In this document: positions 49,125 through 57,711 of the stretch, piece after piece
Numbering within the stretch: the first letter of the stretch is position 1
How the letters are laid out: every line of letters starts with the position of its first letter
Origin: an uncultured Muribaculaceae bacterium
GTDB lineage: Bacteria; Bacteroidota; Bacteroidia; Bacteroidales; Muribaculaceae
DNA: 64,000 bases
Direction: 5' to 3'
Assembly (NCBI GenBank): GCA_910578075.1
Contig: CAJTPK010000009.1
Location: forward strand, 37,371 to 101,370
Program-made: the position numbers and the translations under genes
The notes under the pieces: model-generated
Told to the model about the DNA's origin: nothing
The model's database searches: none
Seen by the model: the letters and a program-made list of their open reading frames with translations, nothing else

Positions 49125-51719
49125 TTATTTACGTAACGATATCGAGAACAGCAGTTCCCTGCCTCGTAGCCATCTCTGCGACTCGAAGGAAGAGATCTGG
49201 TTATACGTTGTATAATTGTATGTCCGTTGGTTCAGTATGTTATTGAGATTGGCGGAAAGTTCAATACGTTTTGAGAGTTTGAAAGCAATTTTAGTGTCAA
49301 TCAGAAAGACATTTTTATATGTTCCGGCTGTTAGCTCATTTCTGTAATGTTCACCAATTATATGCCATTCCCATTTGCTGTGTGGGATGATATTTATAAG
49401 CAGGGTGTTTTCCATTCCGCTCAGCCATGAATTCTTAACACCATTCATCTTTAGCCGACTGTTGCCGAAATCAATGGAGTAGTCGAAACTCAGCCAACGC
49501 AACGGAGCTCCGTTGATTTTGCCTCCGACGGACCAGGATGTGCTGACGGAATTGATATTTCTCGCTTCGGAAATAAGGTTTGATTCGTTGCGTGAGTATG
49601 AACCGTTGATGTTTGCGCTTCCCCGCATGAAGTCAATGGTTTTGCCGATATTTCCTGTCGCCATAAACATCTTGCCGTCGCTTTTCGCATCAGCGTACGA
49701 ATACATAATGTAGTCACCATATAATTGCTGAACCATGGTGTAGGGACGGTGAGACCATCCATGTGAGGCAAAGGCATTTGCGAACAAGCCTTGACGCGTA
49801 TGTTTGTATGAGATTCTTGCGGATATGTTTTGTGAAGAGGAGTTATAAAAGTTGTCGACACCTTGTTTGAAGGTTCTGTAGTCGGTCATTATATATCCGG
49901 GGTGTATCATGTCAAGGCTCATGGGTGAGCGTCCGGTGCTACCGCGAATCCCTAAGGATAAACGGTTGTTGGGTTTCCAGTTCATGCTCAGCGATGGTGA
50001 GAAATAGACTTCCGAGCGGTTGGCAATACTTTTGTCGAATTTATAGTTGGCAAAGCTCACCGGAGCATTGAGCGTGAGGTTGACGCGTTTGATCCAATAT
50101 TCGAACTTTGGAGTGACATATAGTGTGAGATAGTTTGTATTGACAACGTTGGTGAAGAGATTATCTGAATTCTCAGAGTCTGAGAAATCTCCGTTATAAT
50201 CCGAATTCATAGATCGCAGGTAACCTTTGATTCCACCTTCAAGGCTGACCGTAACACCTTTGATAGAGAATGCATATGTAGCACTCTCATGCGTGTAGAA
50301 AGCATGGTCGCTGATGTGCTGGCGAAGGCTTTCACCATTTATGGCCACATTCAATGTCTGGGGGAGGGATTCCCATTCGTTGATGCTCTGAAACGTCACG
50401 AGATGTTTGCCATTGAATCTTTTTATCATCTTGAACCTGTTGTTGACATAGTAATCAGGCAATGATGCGGATTGTTCGTTAGATAGGGATCCTGTCACAC
50501 CGAGCCGAACATCATCCCATCCGATGTTGGCCTCAAGAGAATTGTTTATGAACGTAGTCTTTTGATTCATCTCATATATAAGTTTTGCCGAGATGTCGTG
50601 TGAGCGGTCGCGTCCGTCACGGTTTTCGGTAATAACACGGTCTCCGCTTTCAAGATAATATGTGGTTATATTTGCTGCCTGTGCCTTTATATGATTGAAG
50701 GAATAGTCAATCTGTGCCTTGAATTCGCCTCCCTTTACTTTCCACAGACTATTGGTGGATGCAAGCACCGAGCGGTTGAAAAGAGTGCGTTTCTGTTTCA
50801 AAGACGGCACGCCTGGGAGCGACAGACCTACATATCTGCTGAGATCAGTTTTGCGTATAGCCGCGAAAAAGTCAGTGGCCTGTGTGGCGAGATTCTCTCC
50901 TATATTATTGGATTTTACAGTCGTTATATTCTGGAAACCGGGCATTACCGCCATGGCAAACAGTTCTCCGTCCCATATTCCTCCTTTGGGTTGCCATGAA
51001 TACCCACCGCCTGCATCTCCATGGAAAGTCCATGTCGCTTTGGCTTTATTCTTAAGTTTGAGGTTTATTGCTGCCTTGTCGGAGAAACTGATACCCGATA
51101 GCACCTGCATGGGCTGATGATTCTCCATGACTTCCACAGCTCCTACATCATCATGATTGATACCGTTGGTGGCAATGCCGTATTTTCCACCCAAGAGATC
51201 CGAGCCCTCTATATAGAATTTATTTATGTCCTCACCTTGATATTGTATCTTGCCGTTTTGGGCAACATCGATACCGGGCATTCGTTTAAGCACATCACCA
51301 ATGCTGCGATCCTGTACCTGCGCAAAGCTCCCTACATTATATGTTATAGTGTCTCCCTGTTCGCGGATTCGGTCAGCTTTCACTGCAACCTCCTTAAGTA
51401 AAGTTGCTGCAGCCTTCATCACGATTGTCAGTGGTAATTTGACGCTGTCGAGCTTGATTGTCTGTTTTGCGAAACTCATCATCGAAACGTCAATGGTGTA
51501 GCCTTTTATGGTAGGTGAGGATATTGAGAACTCTCCTTTGGAATTAGATGTCGCGTATTTCTTTATCTTACCCTCTTCATTACGGAGAATGACGGATGCA
51601 CCGGGCAGAGGCTCGTTGTCTCCTTCCTCCACAACGATTCCCGACACGTTGACTTGTGCCGCACTGTATAAAGCTGCCATCATGCAGCAAAACAGTAATG
51701 CTGTCCTGATTCTGTTCAT
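49125..51719 (-). CDS. TonB-dependent-receptor-like outer-membrane beta-barrel protein
   Basis: An 864-residue barrel of the OMP_b-brl_3-like group. Signal peptide (LLFCCMMAALYSAAQ); carboxypeptidase-regulatory-like domain (about 22-105: VSGIVVEEGDNEPLPGASVILRNEEGK); plug-like region (DVLKRMPGIDVAQNGKIQYQGEDINKFYIEGSDLLGGKYGIATNGI); then a large barrel ending RELLFSISLRK. It is shorter than SusC and has no SusD partner. It overlaps the first GLPGLI gene by four bases and is followed by two more, so the four products should act together at the envelope. Confidence 0.87.
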   Translation of the reverse strand: MNRIRTALLFCCMMAALYSAAQVNVSGIVVEEGDNEPLPGASVILRNEEGKIKKYATSNSKGEFSISSPTIKGYTIDVSMMSFAKQTIKLDSVKLPLTIVMKAAATLLKEVAVKADRIREQGDTITYNVGSFAQVQDRSIGDVLKRMPGIDVAQNGKIQYQGEDINKFYIEGSDLLGGKYGIATNGINHDDVGAVEVMENHQPMQVLSGISFSDKAAINLKLKNKAKATWTFHGDAGGGYSWQPKGGIWDGELFAMAVMPGFQNITTVKSNNIGENLATQATDFFAAIRKTDLSRYVGLSLPGVPSLKQKRTLFNRSVLASTNSLWKVKGGEFKAQIDYSFNHIKAQAANITTYYLESGDRVITENRDGRDRSHDISAKLIYEMNQKTTFINNSLEANIGWDDVRLGVTGSLSNEQSASLPDYYVNNRFKMIKRFNGKHLVTFQSINEWESLPQTLNVAINGESLRQHISDHAFYTHESATYAFSIKGVTVSLEGGIKGYLRSMNSDYNGDFSDSENSDNLFTNVVNTNYLTLYVTPKFEYWIKRVNLTLNAPVSFANYKFDKSIANRSEVYFSPSLSMNWKPNNRLSLGIRGSTGRSPMSLDMIHPGYIMTDYRTFKQGVDNFYNSSSQNISARISYKHTRQGLFANAFASHGWSHRPYTMVQQLYGDYIMYSYADAKSDGKMFMATGNIGKTIDFMRGSANINGSYSRNESNLISEARNINSVSTSWSVGGKINGAPLRWLSFDYSIDFGNSRLKMNGVKNSWLSGMENTLLINIIPHSKWEWHIIGEHYRNELTAGTYKNVFLIDTKIAFKLSKRIELSANLNNILNQRTYNYTTYNQISSFESQRWLRGRELLFSISLRK

Positions 51720-52573
51720 TTGTGATAATCAGTTTCTATGAAATCATCTTTTCCCTTGTAGTCAGCTCCGCGTGGATTGACTTTCCCGCCTGTCAAAGCG
51801 CTGATATAGGCTCTGCGGTTGCGACGTGTATGGTCTTTCATTTTGAGATACGCCATACGGTTTGATTTGAAAAGCTTGTCTTTATTGATGTGAGTCTTTT
51901 TGAATTCCTCATCACACTCCTGAATCCCTGTAATTGAGAATCCGAACAAGCCGTCTTCCGTATCCGCCTTCATGATCAGTCCGGGCAGCCCGCAAAGTTG
52001 CCACGGACCATCCTGTACCGCGATTTCCGGGGCGAACCATGCTTTCCATTTGCGGCCATGATAATCTGCGGTTGCAAGAATACACTCATACCCCAAAACG
52101 GTCATTGTTGAATCTGCAATCTGCCAATTGAGATCATCCATGTCAACTGAATATTCATAAAAGTCAGGGCTTATCCAGTCATAGACAGTGATTTTATTCT
52201 CTTTGAAGTTTTTGATGGCACGGTAACGGCTTTGTCCTAATAAACCTTTTTCTTCCAAAATTTTAAAGTAACTGTTGCTCTTGGATTCCATTGATTCTCT
52301 AAAAGCGTCAGATGTGGCCTGGTCTAAAATTATCCTGCCGTTAGGGTCATTTCTCATAGAGTCGACATAATATGTCTGCGGATCATAATAATATGACGCG
52401 TTTTTGCCGATCTGAAGAATAAATTTGTCTGTTTTGGTGTGAGCTTTTTCAGTATCCTTGTCGAGAAGTGACCATTGCTCATACTGGGCTTTTATAAAAG
52501 CCTTGTTATTATCTTGTGCGCATACAGAGATTATGCAACCGATAGTCAAAGTAAATGTGAGGAATGTTCTCAT
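51716..52573 (-). CDS. GLPGLI-family secreted protein (first paralogue)
   Basis: 285 residues with signal peptide MRTFLTFTLTIGCIISVCAQ. Signature RKWKAWFAPEIAVQDGPWQLCGLPGLIMKADTEDG, preceded by TMTVLGYECILATADYHGR. The C-terminus is KDDFIETDYHK. The stop overlaps the start of the barrel gene (ATGA), which implies coupled translation. It is the first gene of the cluster; a weak -7-like CATATTTG lies near 52630 on the minus strand. Confidence 0.87.
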   Translation of the reverse strand: MRTFLTFTLTIGCIISVCAQDNNKAFIKAQYEQWSLLDKDTEKAHTKTDKFILQIGKNASYYYDPQTYYVDSMRNDPNGRIILDQATSDAFRESMESKSNSYFKILEEKGLLGQSRYRAIKNFKENKITVYDWISPDFYEYSVDMDDLNWQIADSTMTVLGYECILATADYHGRKWKAWFAPEIAVQDGPWQLCGLPGLIMKADTEDGLFGFSITGIQECDEEFKKTHINKDKLFKSNRMAYLKMKDHTRRNRRAYISALTGGKVNPRGADYKGKDDFIETDYHK

Positions 52574-52772
52574 AAAGTATAGTTATATTAATGTTTAGAC
52601 AACTTTATTGGTTTATTAGCTGCAAATATGGCAATAATAATTGAGAAAATTCTCAACAAATGTTTAGAAAAGTAAAATTTAACTATATTTTTGTTGTTAG
52701 TGACGACTATTTTTCCAGTTTAAGTCAAATATGTGCCGCCCGTTGCAAGTGCAAGTCTGGGGAATATATAAA

Positions 52773-52803
52773 AAGATGTCCGGATCATCGATCCGGACAT
52801 CTT
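52773..52803 (-). terminator. Intrinsic terminator of the rubrerythrin gene
   Basis: A perfect 14-bp stem (52773-52786 with 52790-52803; core GATGTCCGGATC) around a three-base loop, followed on the minus strand by a T-rich run. It lies 20 bases past the stop. Confidence 0.88.
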
Positions 52804-52824
52804 GTGATTTTCAAAGGGTAAATA

Positions 52825-53376
52825 TTATTTACCGAAGTAACGCTGGTAGAGACCATAGAAGCCGCGGCCGTGACGAGCCTCGTCTTTTGCCATCTCATGA
52901 ACAGTGTCGTGGATAGCGTCAAGGTTCTGCTCTTTTGCGTTCTTTGCAATACGCATCTTGTCAGCGTTTGCACCAGCCTCAGCGTGCATACGTTTCTCAA
53001 GGTTGGTCTTGGTGTCCCAAACCATGTCACCGAGAAGCTCTGCAAACTTTGAAGCGTGCTCAGCTTCTTCCCATGCATAGCGTTTGAAAGCCTCTGCGAT
53101 TTCGGGATAACCCTCGCGGTCAGCCTGGCGGCTCATTGCAAGATACATACCAACTTCAGTGCATTCACCGATAAAGTGGTTGTTGAGGTCTTTGATCATT
53201 TCGGGGTCTGTTCCCTTTGCTACGCCAATCTCATGCTCAGTAACGAACTTAAGAAGCTCGTCTTCGTTCATCTCTTTGAATTTTGACTGGGGAGCGCCGC
53301 ACTGCGGGCATTTCTCAGGAGCAACCTCACCCTCTGCGATATAACCGCAGATAGTGCAAATCCATTTTTTTGCCAT
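52825..53376 (-). CDS. Reverse rubrerythrin (rubredoxin domain first)
   Basis: A 183-residue non-haem iron protein that detoxifies peroxide, and often oxygen, in anaerobes. An N-terminal rubredoxin-like site (CTICGY...CPQCGAP) precedes a ferritin-like di-iron four-helix domain with Glu/His ligands (HFIGECTEVGMYLAM; EEAEHASKF; DEARHGRGF). The order is the reverse of classical rubrerythrin. The promoter is TTTG-N20-TAACTTTG on the minus strand (53498-53467). It is divergent from tilS. Confidence 0.9.
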   Translation of the reverse strand: MAKKWICTICGYIAEGEVAPEKCPQCGAPQSKFKEMNEDELLKFVTEHEIGVAKGTDPEMIKDLNNHFIGECTEVGMYLAMSRQADREGYPEIAEAFKRYAWEEAEHASKFAELLGDMVWDTKTNLEKRMHAEAGANADKMRIAKNAKEQNLDAIHDTVHEMAKDEARHGRGFYGLYQRYFGK

Positions 53377-53466
53377 AATTTTAATTGTCTTATTTTAAGT
53401 TATAAACGTTTTTCAGGGGATAAGCGACAATGAAAATAGTCGCGATATTCTCTTTTTCACTAACAA

Positions 53467-53498
53467 CAAAGTTAGAAACATTTTATTTAAAATCCAAA
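53467..53498 (-). promoter_or_regulatory. Rubrerythrin promoter
   Basis: Minus strand: TTTG (53498-53495), about 20 bases, TAACTTTG (53474-53467). On the opposite strand a -7 box TAACTTTG at 53509-53516 could serve tilS, so two divergent promoters lie within 50 bases. Confidence 0.6.
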
Positions 53499-53546
53499 TA
53501 AAAAAAGTTAACTTTGTAAAAAATAGAAAAAGAATTATAATAAGTT

Positions 53547-54494
53547 GTGAGAAAAAAACGCAACATATCGGAAATAATTGAAATTGCTGTAAAGAATCAA
53601 TTCAAGAAAAATGGTGTTGATAAGGTTATTGCCGGAATCAGCGGTGGTGCCGACAGCACTGCTTTGCTTCTGGCTTTGATTTCTGTGGATATAGAAGTTT
53701 TGGCTGTACATTGCAATTTTCATCTGAGGGGAGAGGAGAGCATGCGTGACCAGAAAGCTGTGGAATTGCTTTGCGGTTCACTTGGCGTTCCTCTTAAAGT
53801 GGTTGATTACGATGTAGAGGAGTATATGCGTGGTCGTAATATCTCAGTAGAGATGGCGTGTCGAGATCTTCGCTACAATGATTTCAGACGTATAATGGCG
53901 GAGACAGGAGCACAGAGGATCGTGCTCGCCCATAACGCGGATGATAATGTGGAGACTTTGCTTCTAAATCTTTTGCGCGGCTCCGGAATTACCGGATTAA
54001 GAGGGATGTTATGCGATACGGGTGAACTTATGCGTCCTATGTTGAATATATCAAGGAGCGATATTGAGAAGTATCTTGCGGAGAAGGGTGTTGCGTTTGT
54101 TGTGGACTCAACTAATCTTGAGTCCGGTTATCGTAGGAATTTCCTGCGGAATGATGTGATACCACTGATAGAGAAGAGGTGGCCGGGTGCGAAAAAAACA
54201 ATTCTCACCACGATAGAGAACCTTCAAGCCGAGGAGCGCGTTTTAAAATGGGTGGAAAAAGAGATGGTTCCCGATGGCGACTTCCTGTCTTTGGATCTTA
54301 TCTCCAATGCACCTGATCCTTTCTGGATGATCTACCGTTTTGCTTCGGCACATGGAGCAACTCGTGATATCTCGCTTGAGATTCATGATGTGTTCCTAAA
54401 AAAAGGAGGATGTCAGACTATTGTGGGAAAAAGTTGGAAATCCGGCAAAGGACGTCTGTTTTTTTCTATGAAAGGTTTGAATTATGTGGAATAA
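53547..54494 (+). CDS. tilS: tRNA(Ile)-lysidine synthase, short form
   Basis: TilS converts C34 of the CAU-anticodon tRNA-Ile to lysidine, so that it reads AUA. The PP-loop ATPase motif SGGADSTALLLAL (30-42) and the following HCNFHLRGEES, RIVLAHNADDNVETLLLNLLRGSG and MRPMLNISRSDIEKY are diagnostic. The start is GTG 53547. At 315 residues it is shorter than the 420-470 of most homologues and appears to end soon after the TilS substrate-binding helices, lacking most of the C-terminal domain; a few short TilS proteins are known. Confidence 0.9.
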   Translation: MRKKRNISEIIEIAVKNQFKKNGVDKVIAGISGGADSTALLLALISVDIEVLAVHCNFHLRGEESMRDQKAVELLCGSLGVPLKVVDYDVEEYMRGRNISVEMACRDLRYNDFRRIMAETGAQRIVLAHNADDNVETLLLNLLRGSGITGLRGMLCDTGELMRPMLNISRSDIEKYLAEKGVAFVVDSTNLESGYRRNFLRNDVIPLIEKRWPGAKKTILTTIENLQAEERVLKWVEKEMVPDGDFLSLDLISNAPDPFWMIYRFASAHGATRDISLEIHDVFLKKGGCQTIVGKSWKSGKGRLFFSMKGLNYVE

Positions 54495-54495
54495 G

Positions 54496-54735
54496 TTTGC
54501 ATAATTTGGATTTTATTCCTAAATTTGCGATATCAAACAATCCGGTTGTCGGTTGAGTCCGATATCTTCAATTGCTTTGCCGGATTAATCCCAAGATAAA
54601 TTTCGTTTCATCCCGCATATTTACAGAATTAATGATTGTGCCCAGGATTGTGGACAATCAGGCAAACTTGGTTTAGCGACAGTATGATTACAAATACTTT
54701 TGCCGGGATAGACATGAAAAACAGTATAATACTTT
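54496..54735 (+). promoter_or_regulatory. rho promoter and long leader
   Basis: TTTG (54496-54499), 20 bases, TAAATTTG (54520-54527) is a full promoter match. If used, the mRNA would carry a leader of about 200 bases before ATG 54736. A second -7-like box TACTTTTG is at 54695-54702. The leader contains an inverted pair CCGG near 54542 and 54582. Autoregulation of rho through its leader is known in other bacteria; here it is inference. Confidence 0.5.
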
Positions 54736-56718
54736 ATGTACAGTTATGATGATCTTATGAACATGGATGTGGACAAGCTACGTGATCTTGCCACTTCTAT
54801 GGGAATGAAAAAAACAGCTTCCGCTGATCAGCAGGAGCTGGCTTACTATGTGATTGACAGCGAGTCGGAAAACACAGCAAAGGAGGCCGTGGCCAAAGGT
54901 GCCGGCAAATCCAGGACTCAGAAGGATAAAACACAGAAGGAGAAGAAACCTCGTGCAAAACGCGTTTCAAAGAAAGAAGCTGTTGCGGGTGAGCCTGTGG
55001 AGATTCCGGCGGAATCTGCAACATCCGAGCCTCAGGTATCTGCGCCGGAAGATACACCGGTGCAGGAAGCCTCTGCACCCAAGAAGCGTGGACGTAAACC
55101 GAAAGTTAAGGTCGAGGAGGCACCGGTTCCGGTAGCATCCGATGAAATCGTGGAACCGGAGGCTCCGGTAGCGTCAGCGCCTGTAATGCCGGTTGAGCCA
55201 CAGCCCACTAATACAGATTCTGAGCAAAGACCTGAGGCGGTAGCCGAGGCTGCTGATAAAGAGCGAATGTTCCCTACAGTGGTTGAGGAGTCTGTTGAGC
55301 CGGCAGATAATACAGGAACTTCGGAATTGCGTATATTCCAGTCTCCAAAGGCTAAGGAGAAACCGTCGCTTGATGCTTTCTTCTCAAATGCAAAACGCCG
55401 CACGTTTGTTCCCCGTTCGCAACGGGAGATCCAGGAAGCTGAGAAGGCCGCGGCTGTCGCTCCTATCATAATAGCGGATCCTGCTCCTGTAAAGCCATTG
55501 TCGCCAAAGCAGCAGAAGCATCTCACTAAGAAGCAACGCATGCAGCAGCGTCAGCTTGAAAAGCAGGCAAATGCCCGCCAGCCGGAGACAAGTTATGATT
55601 TCGATGGTATTCTTACAAGCATCGGAGTGCTTGAAGTGATGCCGGATGGATATGGCTTCCTGCGCTCAAGCGATTATAATTATCTCGGAAGTCCGGATGA
55701 TGTTTATGTTTCGCAGCAGCAGATCAAGGATTTCGGTCTCAAGACTGGTGATGTGGTAGAGGGTGGTATTCGTCCTCCGCGTCAGGGAGAAAAGTATTTC
55801 CCCTTATGCAAGATCGATTCAATCAACGGTCTGTCTCCCGATGTGATTCGTGACCGTGTGCCATTCGAGCATCTTGTGCCTCTTTTCCCTGAAGAGAAAT
55901 TCAATCTTACAGCCGGGCGTTCCGGAAATATCTCCACACGTGTTGTCGACATGTTCGCCCCGATAGGCAAAGGTCAGCGAGCTCTCATCGTCGCTCCCCC
56001 AAAAACGGGTAAGACAATCCTTCTCAAGGATATCGCCAATGCCATTGCGGCAAATCATCCGGATACATATATAATCATGCTTCTTATCGATGAGCGTCCG
56101 GAGGAGGTGACAGATATGGCACGCAGCGTGAACGCGGAGGTAATTGCTTCAACGTTCGATGAGCCGGCGGAACGTCATGTCAAGATTGCCGGTATCGTGC
56201 TTGAGAAAGCGAAACGTCTTGTGGAGAGCGGACATGATGTGGTGATAATGCTTGACTCGATCACTCGTCTTGCACGCGCATACAACACCGTCAGCCCGGC
56301 TTCCGGTAAAATCCTTTCAGGTGGTGTGGATGCAAATGCCCTGCAGCGTCCCAAGCGTTTCTTCGGAGCCGCGCGCAATATTGAGAATGGCGGTTCACTC
56401 ACCATTATAGCAACAGCACTCACCGAAACCTCATCAAAGATGGATGAGGTGATTTTCGAGGAGTTCAAGGGTACAGGCAATATGGAGCTTCAGCTTGACC
56501 GCAAACTTTCCAACAAGCGTATATTCCCAGCTGTGGATATTATTGCTTCCTCAACACGCCGCGATGATCTGTTGCTCAGTGAAGAGACTCTCAACCGCAT
56601 GTGGATTGTGCGCAATTATCTTGCGGATATGACTTCCCTTGAGGCAATGGAGTTCATCAAGAAGCGTATGGAGATGACGCGAAATAATGAGGAGTTGCTT
56701 CTCACTATGGATAAGTAA
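54736..56718 (+). CDS. rho: Transcription termination factor Rho with long disordered insert
   Basis: A 660-residue hexameric RNA-dependent ATPase. An N-terminal Rho_N helix (about 1-45: DLMNMDVDKLRDLATSMGM) is followed by about 230 residues rich in Lys, Ala, Pro and Glu that look disordered (repeats of KKRGRKPK type). Then come the cold-shock RNA-binding domain (from about 286: FDGILTSIGVLEVMPDGYGFLR) and the ATPase core, with Walker A APPKTGKTIL, the catalytic DERPEEV, and a Q-loop region near LSGGVDANALQRPKRFFGAARNIENGG. Such inserts are normal in Bacteroidales Rho and have been linked to phase separation in Bacteroides thetaiotaomicron. Confidence 0.96.
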   Translation: MYSYDDLMNMDVDKLRDLATSMGMKKTASADQQELAYYVIDSESENTAKEAVAKGAGKSRTQKDKTQKEKKPRAKRVSKKEAVAGEPVEIPAESATSEPQVSAPEDTPVQEASAPKKRGRKPKVKVEEAPVPVASDEIVEPEAPVASAPVMPVEPQPTNTDSEQRPEAVAEAADKERMFPTVVEESVEPADNTGTSELRIFQSPKAKEKPSLDAFFSNAKRRTFVPRSQREIQEAEKAAAVAPIIIADPAPVKPLSPKQQKHLTKKQRMQQRQLEKQANARQPETSYDFDGILTSIGVLEVMPDGYGFLRSSDYNYLGSPDDVYVSQQQIKDFGLKTGDVVEGGIRPPRQGEKYFPLCKIDSINGLSPDVIRDRVPFEHLVPLFPEEKFNLTAGRSGNISTRVVDMFAPIGKGQRALIVAPPKTGKTILLKDIANAIAANHPDTYIIMLLIDERPEEVTDMARSVNAEVIASTFDEPAERHVKIAGIVLEKAKRLVESGHDVVIMLDSITRLARAYNTVSPASGKILSGGVDANALQRPKRFFGAARNIENGGSLTIIATALTETSSKMDEVIFEEFKGTGNMELQLDRKLSNKRIFPAVDIIASSTRRDDLLLSEETLNRMWIVRNYLADMTSLEAMEFIKKRMEMTRNNEELLLTMDK

Positions 56719-56742
56719 TTTCTTACTATGTATAAGTAATAA

Positions 56743-57711
56743 GTGAATACATTAGGAAAATATATTAGGCTCACAACTTTCGGTGAAAGTCACGGGCCTG
56801 CGATGGGGGGCATTCTTGACGGAATGCCCTCGCGCGTACAGATTGATGCGGATAGGGTGCAGTCGGAACTTGACCGTCGCGCTCCCGGCCGCGTCGCTCT
56901 CACATCCGCACGTCGAGAACCGGACAAGATTGAAATATTGTCCGGAATCTCTGCTGAAGGTCTGACATTGGGAAGCCCAATCGGATTTATAATCCGTAAC
57001 CGTGATGCGAGGTCAGCCGATTATTCCGCTTATGAAGGTAAGTTTCGTCCCAACCATGCCGATTATACATATCATGAGAAATATGGAATCCATGATTTCA
57101 GAGGAGGGGGGAGAGCCAGCGCACGTGAGACAGTGTCTTGGGTGGCTGCCGGAGCCATATGCCGCCAATGGCTCGAAACTTATGGTATCAAAGTGGAGGC
57201 AAGATTAATCGAGACCAATAATATTGGCGAGATTGCAGCCAAAGGTGACAGCACGGGAGCAATAGTGGATGGCATGATCACTGGTCTTCCGGTAGGAATC
57301 GGTGAGCCGGTGTTTGATAAGCTCTCTGCTCGCCTGGCGCAGGCTATGATGAGTATAAATGCAGCGAAGGCTTTTGAATATGGCGATGGCACAGCGGCTG
57401 CGGATGCCATAGGGAGCGAGGTTCAGGATAAACCGTTTATCGATCCGCAGGATGGAAAGGTTAGATTTAAAACGAATCATTCCGGAGGGATCCAAGGTGG
57501 TATTTCTAATGGCATGCCGGTAAACTTTAAAGTATATTTCAAACCGACTCCCACAATAATGCAACCGATGGATACTATTGACACAAGCGGATGTGAGGTC
57601 ACGATTGATCCGCGTGGCCGTCATGATCCATGTGTGGCGGTCAGGGCAGTGCCTGTGGTTGAGGCGATGGCTATTCTTACAGTATCAGATTTATTGAGAT
57701 ATGCATTATAA
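56743..57711 (+). CDS. aroC: Chorismate synthase with an internal deletion
   Basis: AroC makes chorismate from EPSP using reduced FMN. GTG start at 56743. All three signatures are intact: TTFGESHGPAMGGILDGMP, HADYTYHEKYGIHDFRGGGRASARETVSW and RGRHDPCVAVRAVPVVEAM. At 322 residues it is about 30-40 shorter than the usual 355-360. The loss is clean and internal: between NNIGEIAA and KGDSTGAIV, where E. coli AroC has a helical segment of about 35 residues. It remains in frame and is followed by an overlapping gene. Confidence 0.9.
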   Translation: MNTLGKYIRLTTFGESHGPAMGGILDGMPSRVQIDADRVQSELDRRAPGRVALTSARREPDKIEILSGISAEGLTLGSPIGFIIRNRDARSADYSAYEGKFRPNHADYTYHEKYGIHDFRGGGRASARETVSWVAAGAICRQWLETYGIKVEARLIETNNIGEIAAKGDSTGAIVDGMITGLPVGIGEPVFDKLSARLAQAMMSINAAKAFEYGDGTAAADAIGSEVQDKPFIDPQDGKVRFKTNHSGGIQGGISNGMPVNFKVYFKPTPTIMQPMDTIDTSGCEVTIDPRGRHDPCVAVRAVPVVEAMAILTVSDLLRYAL

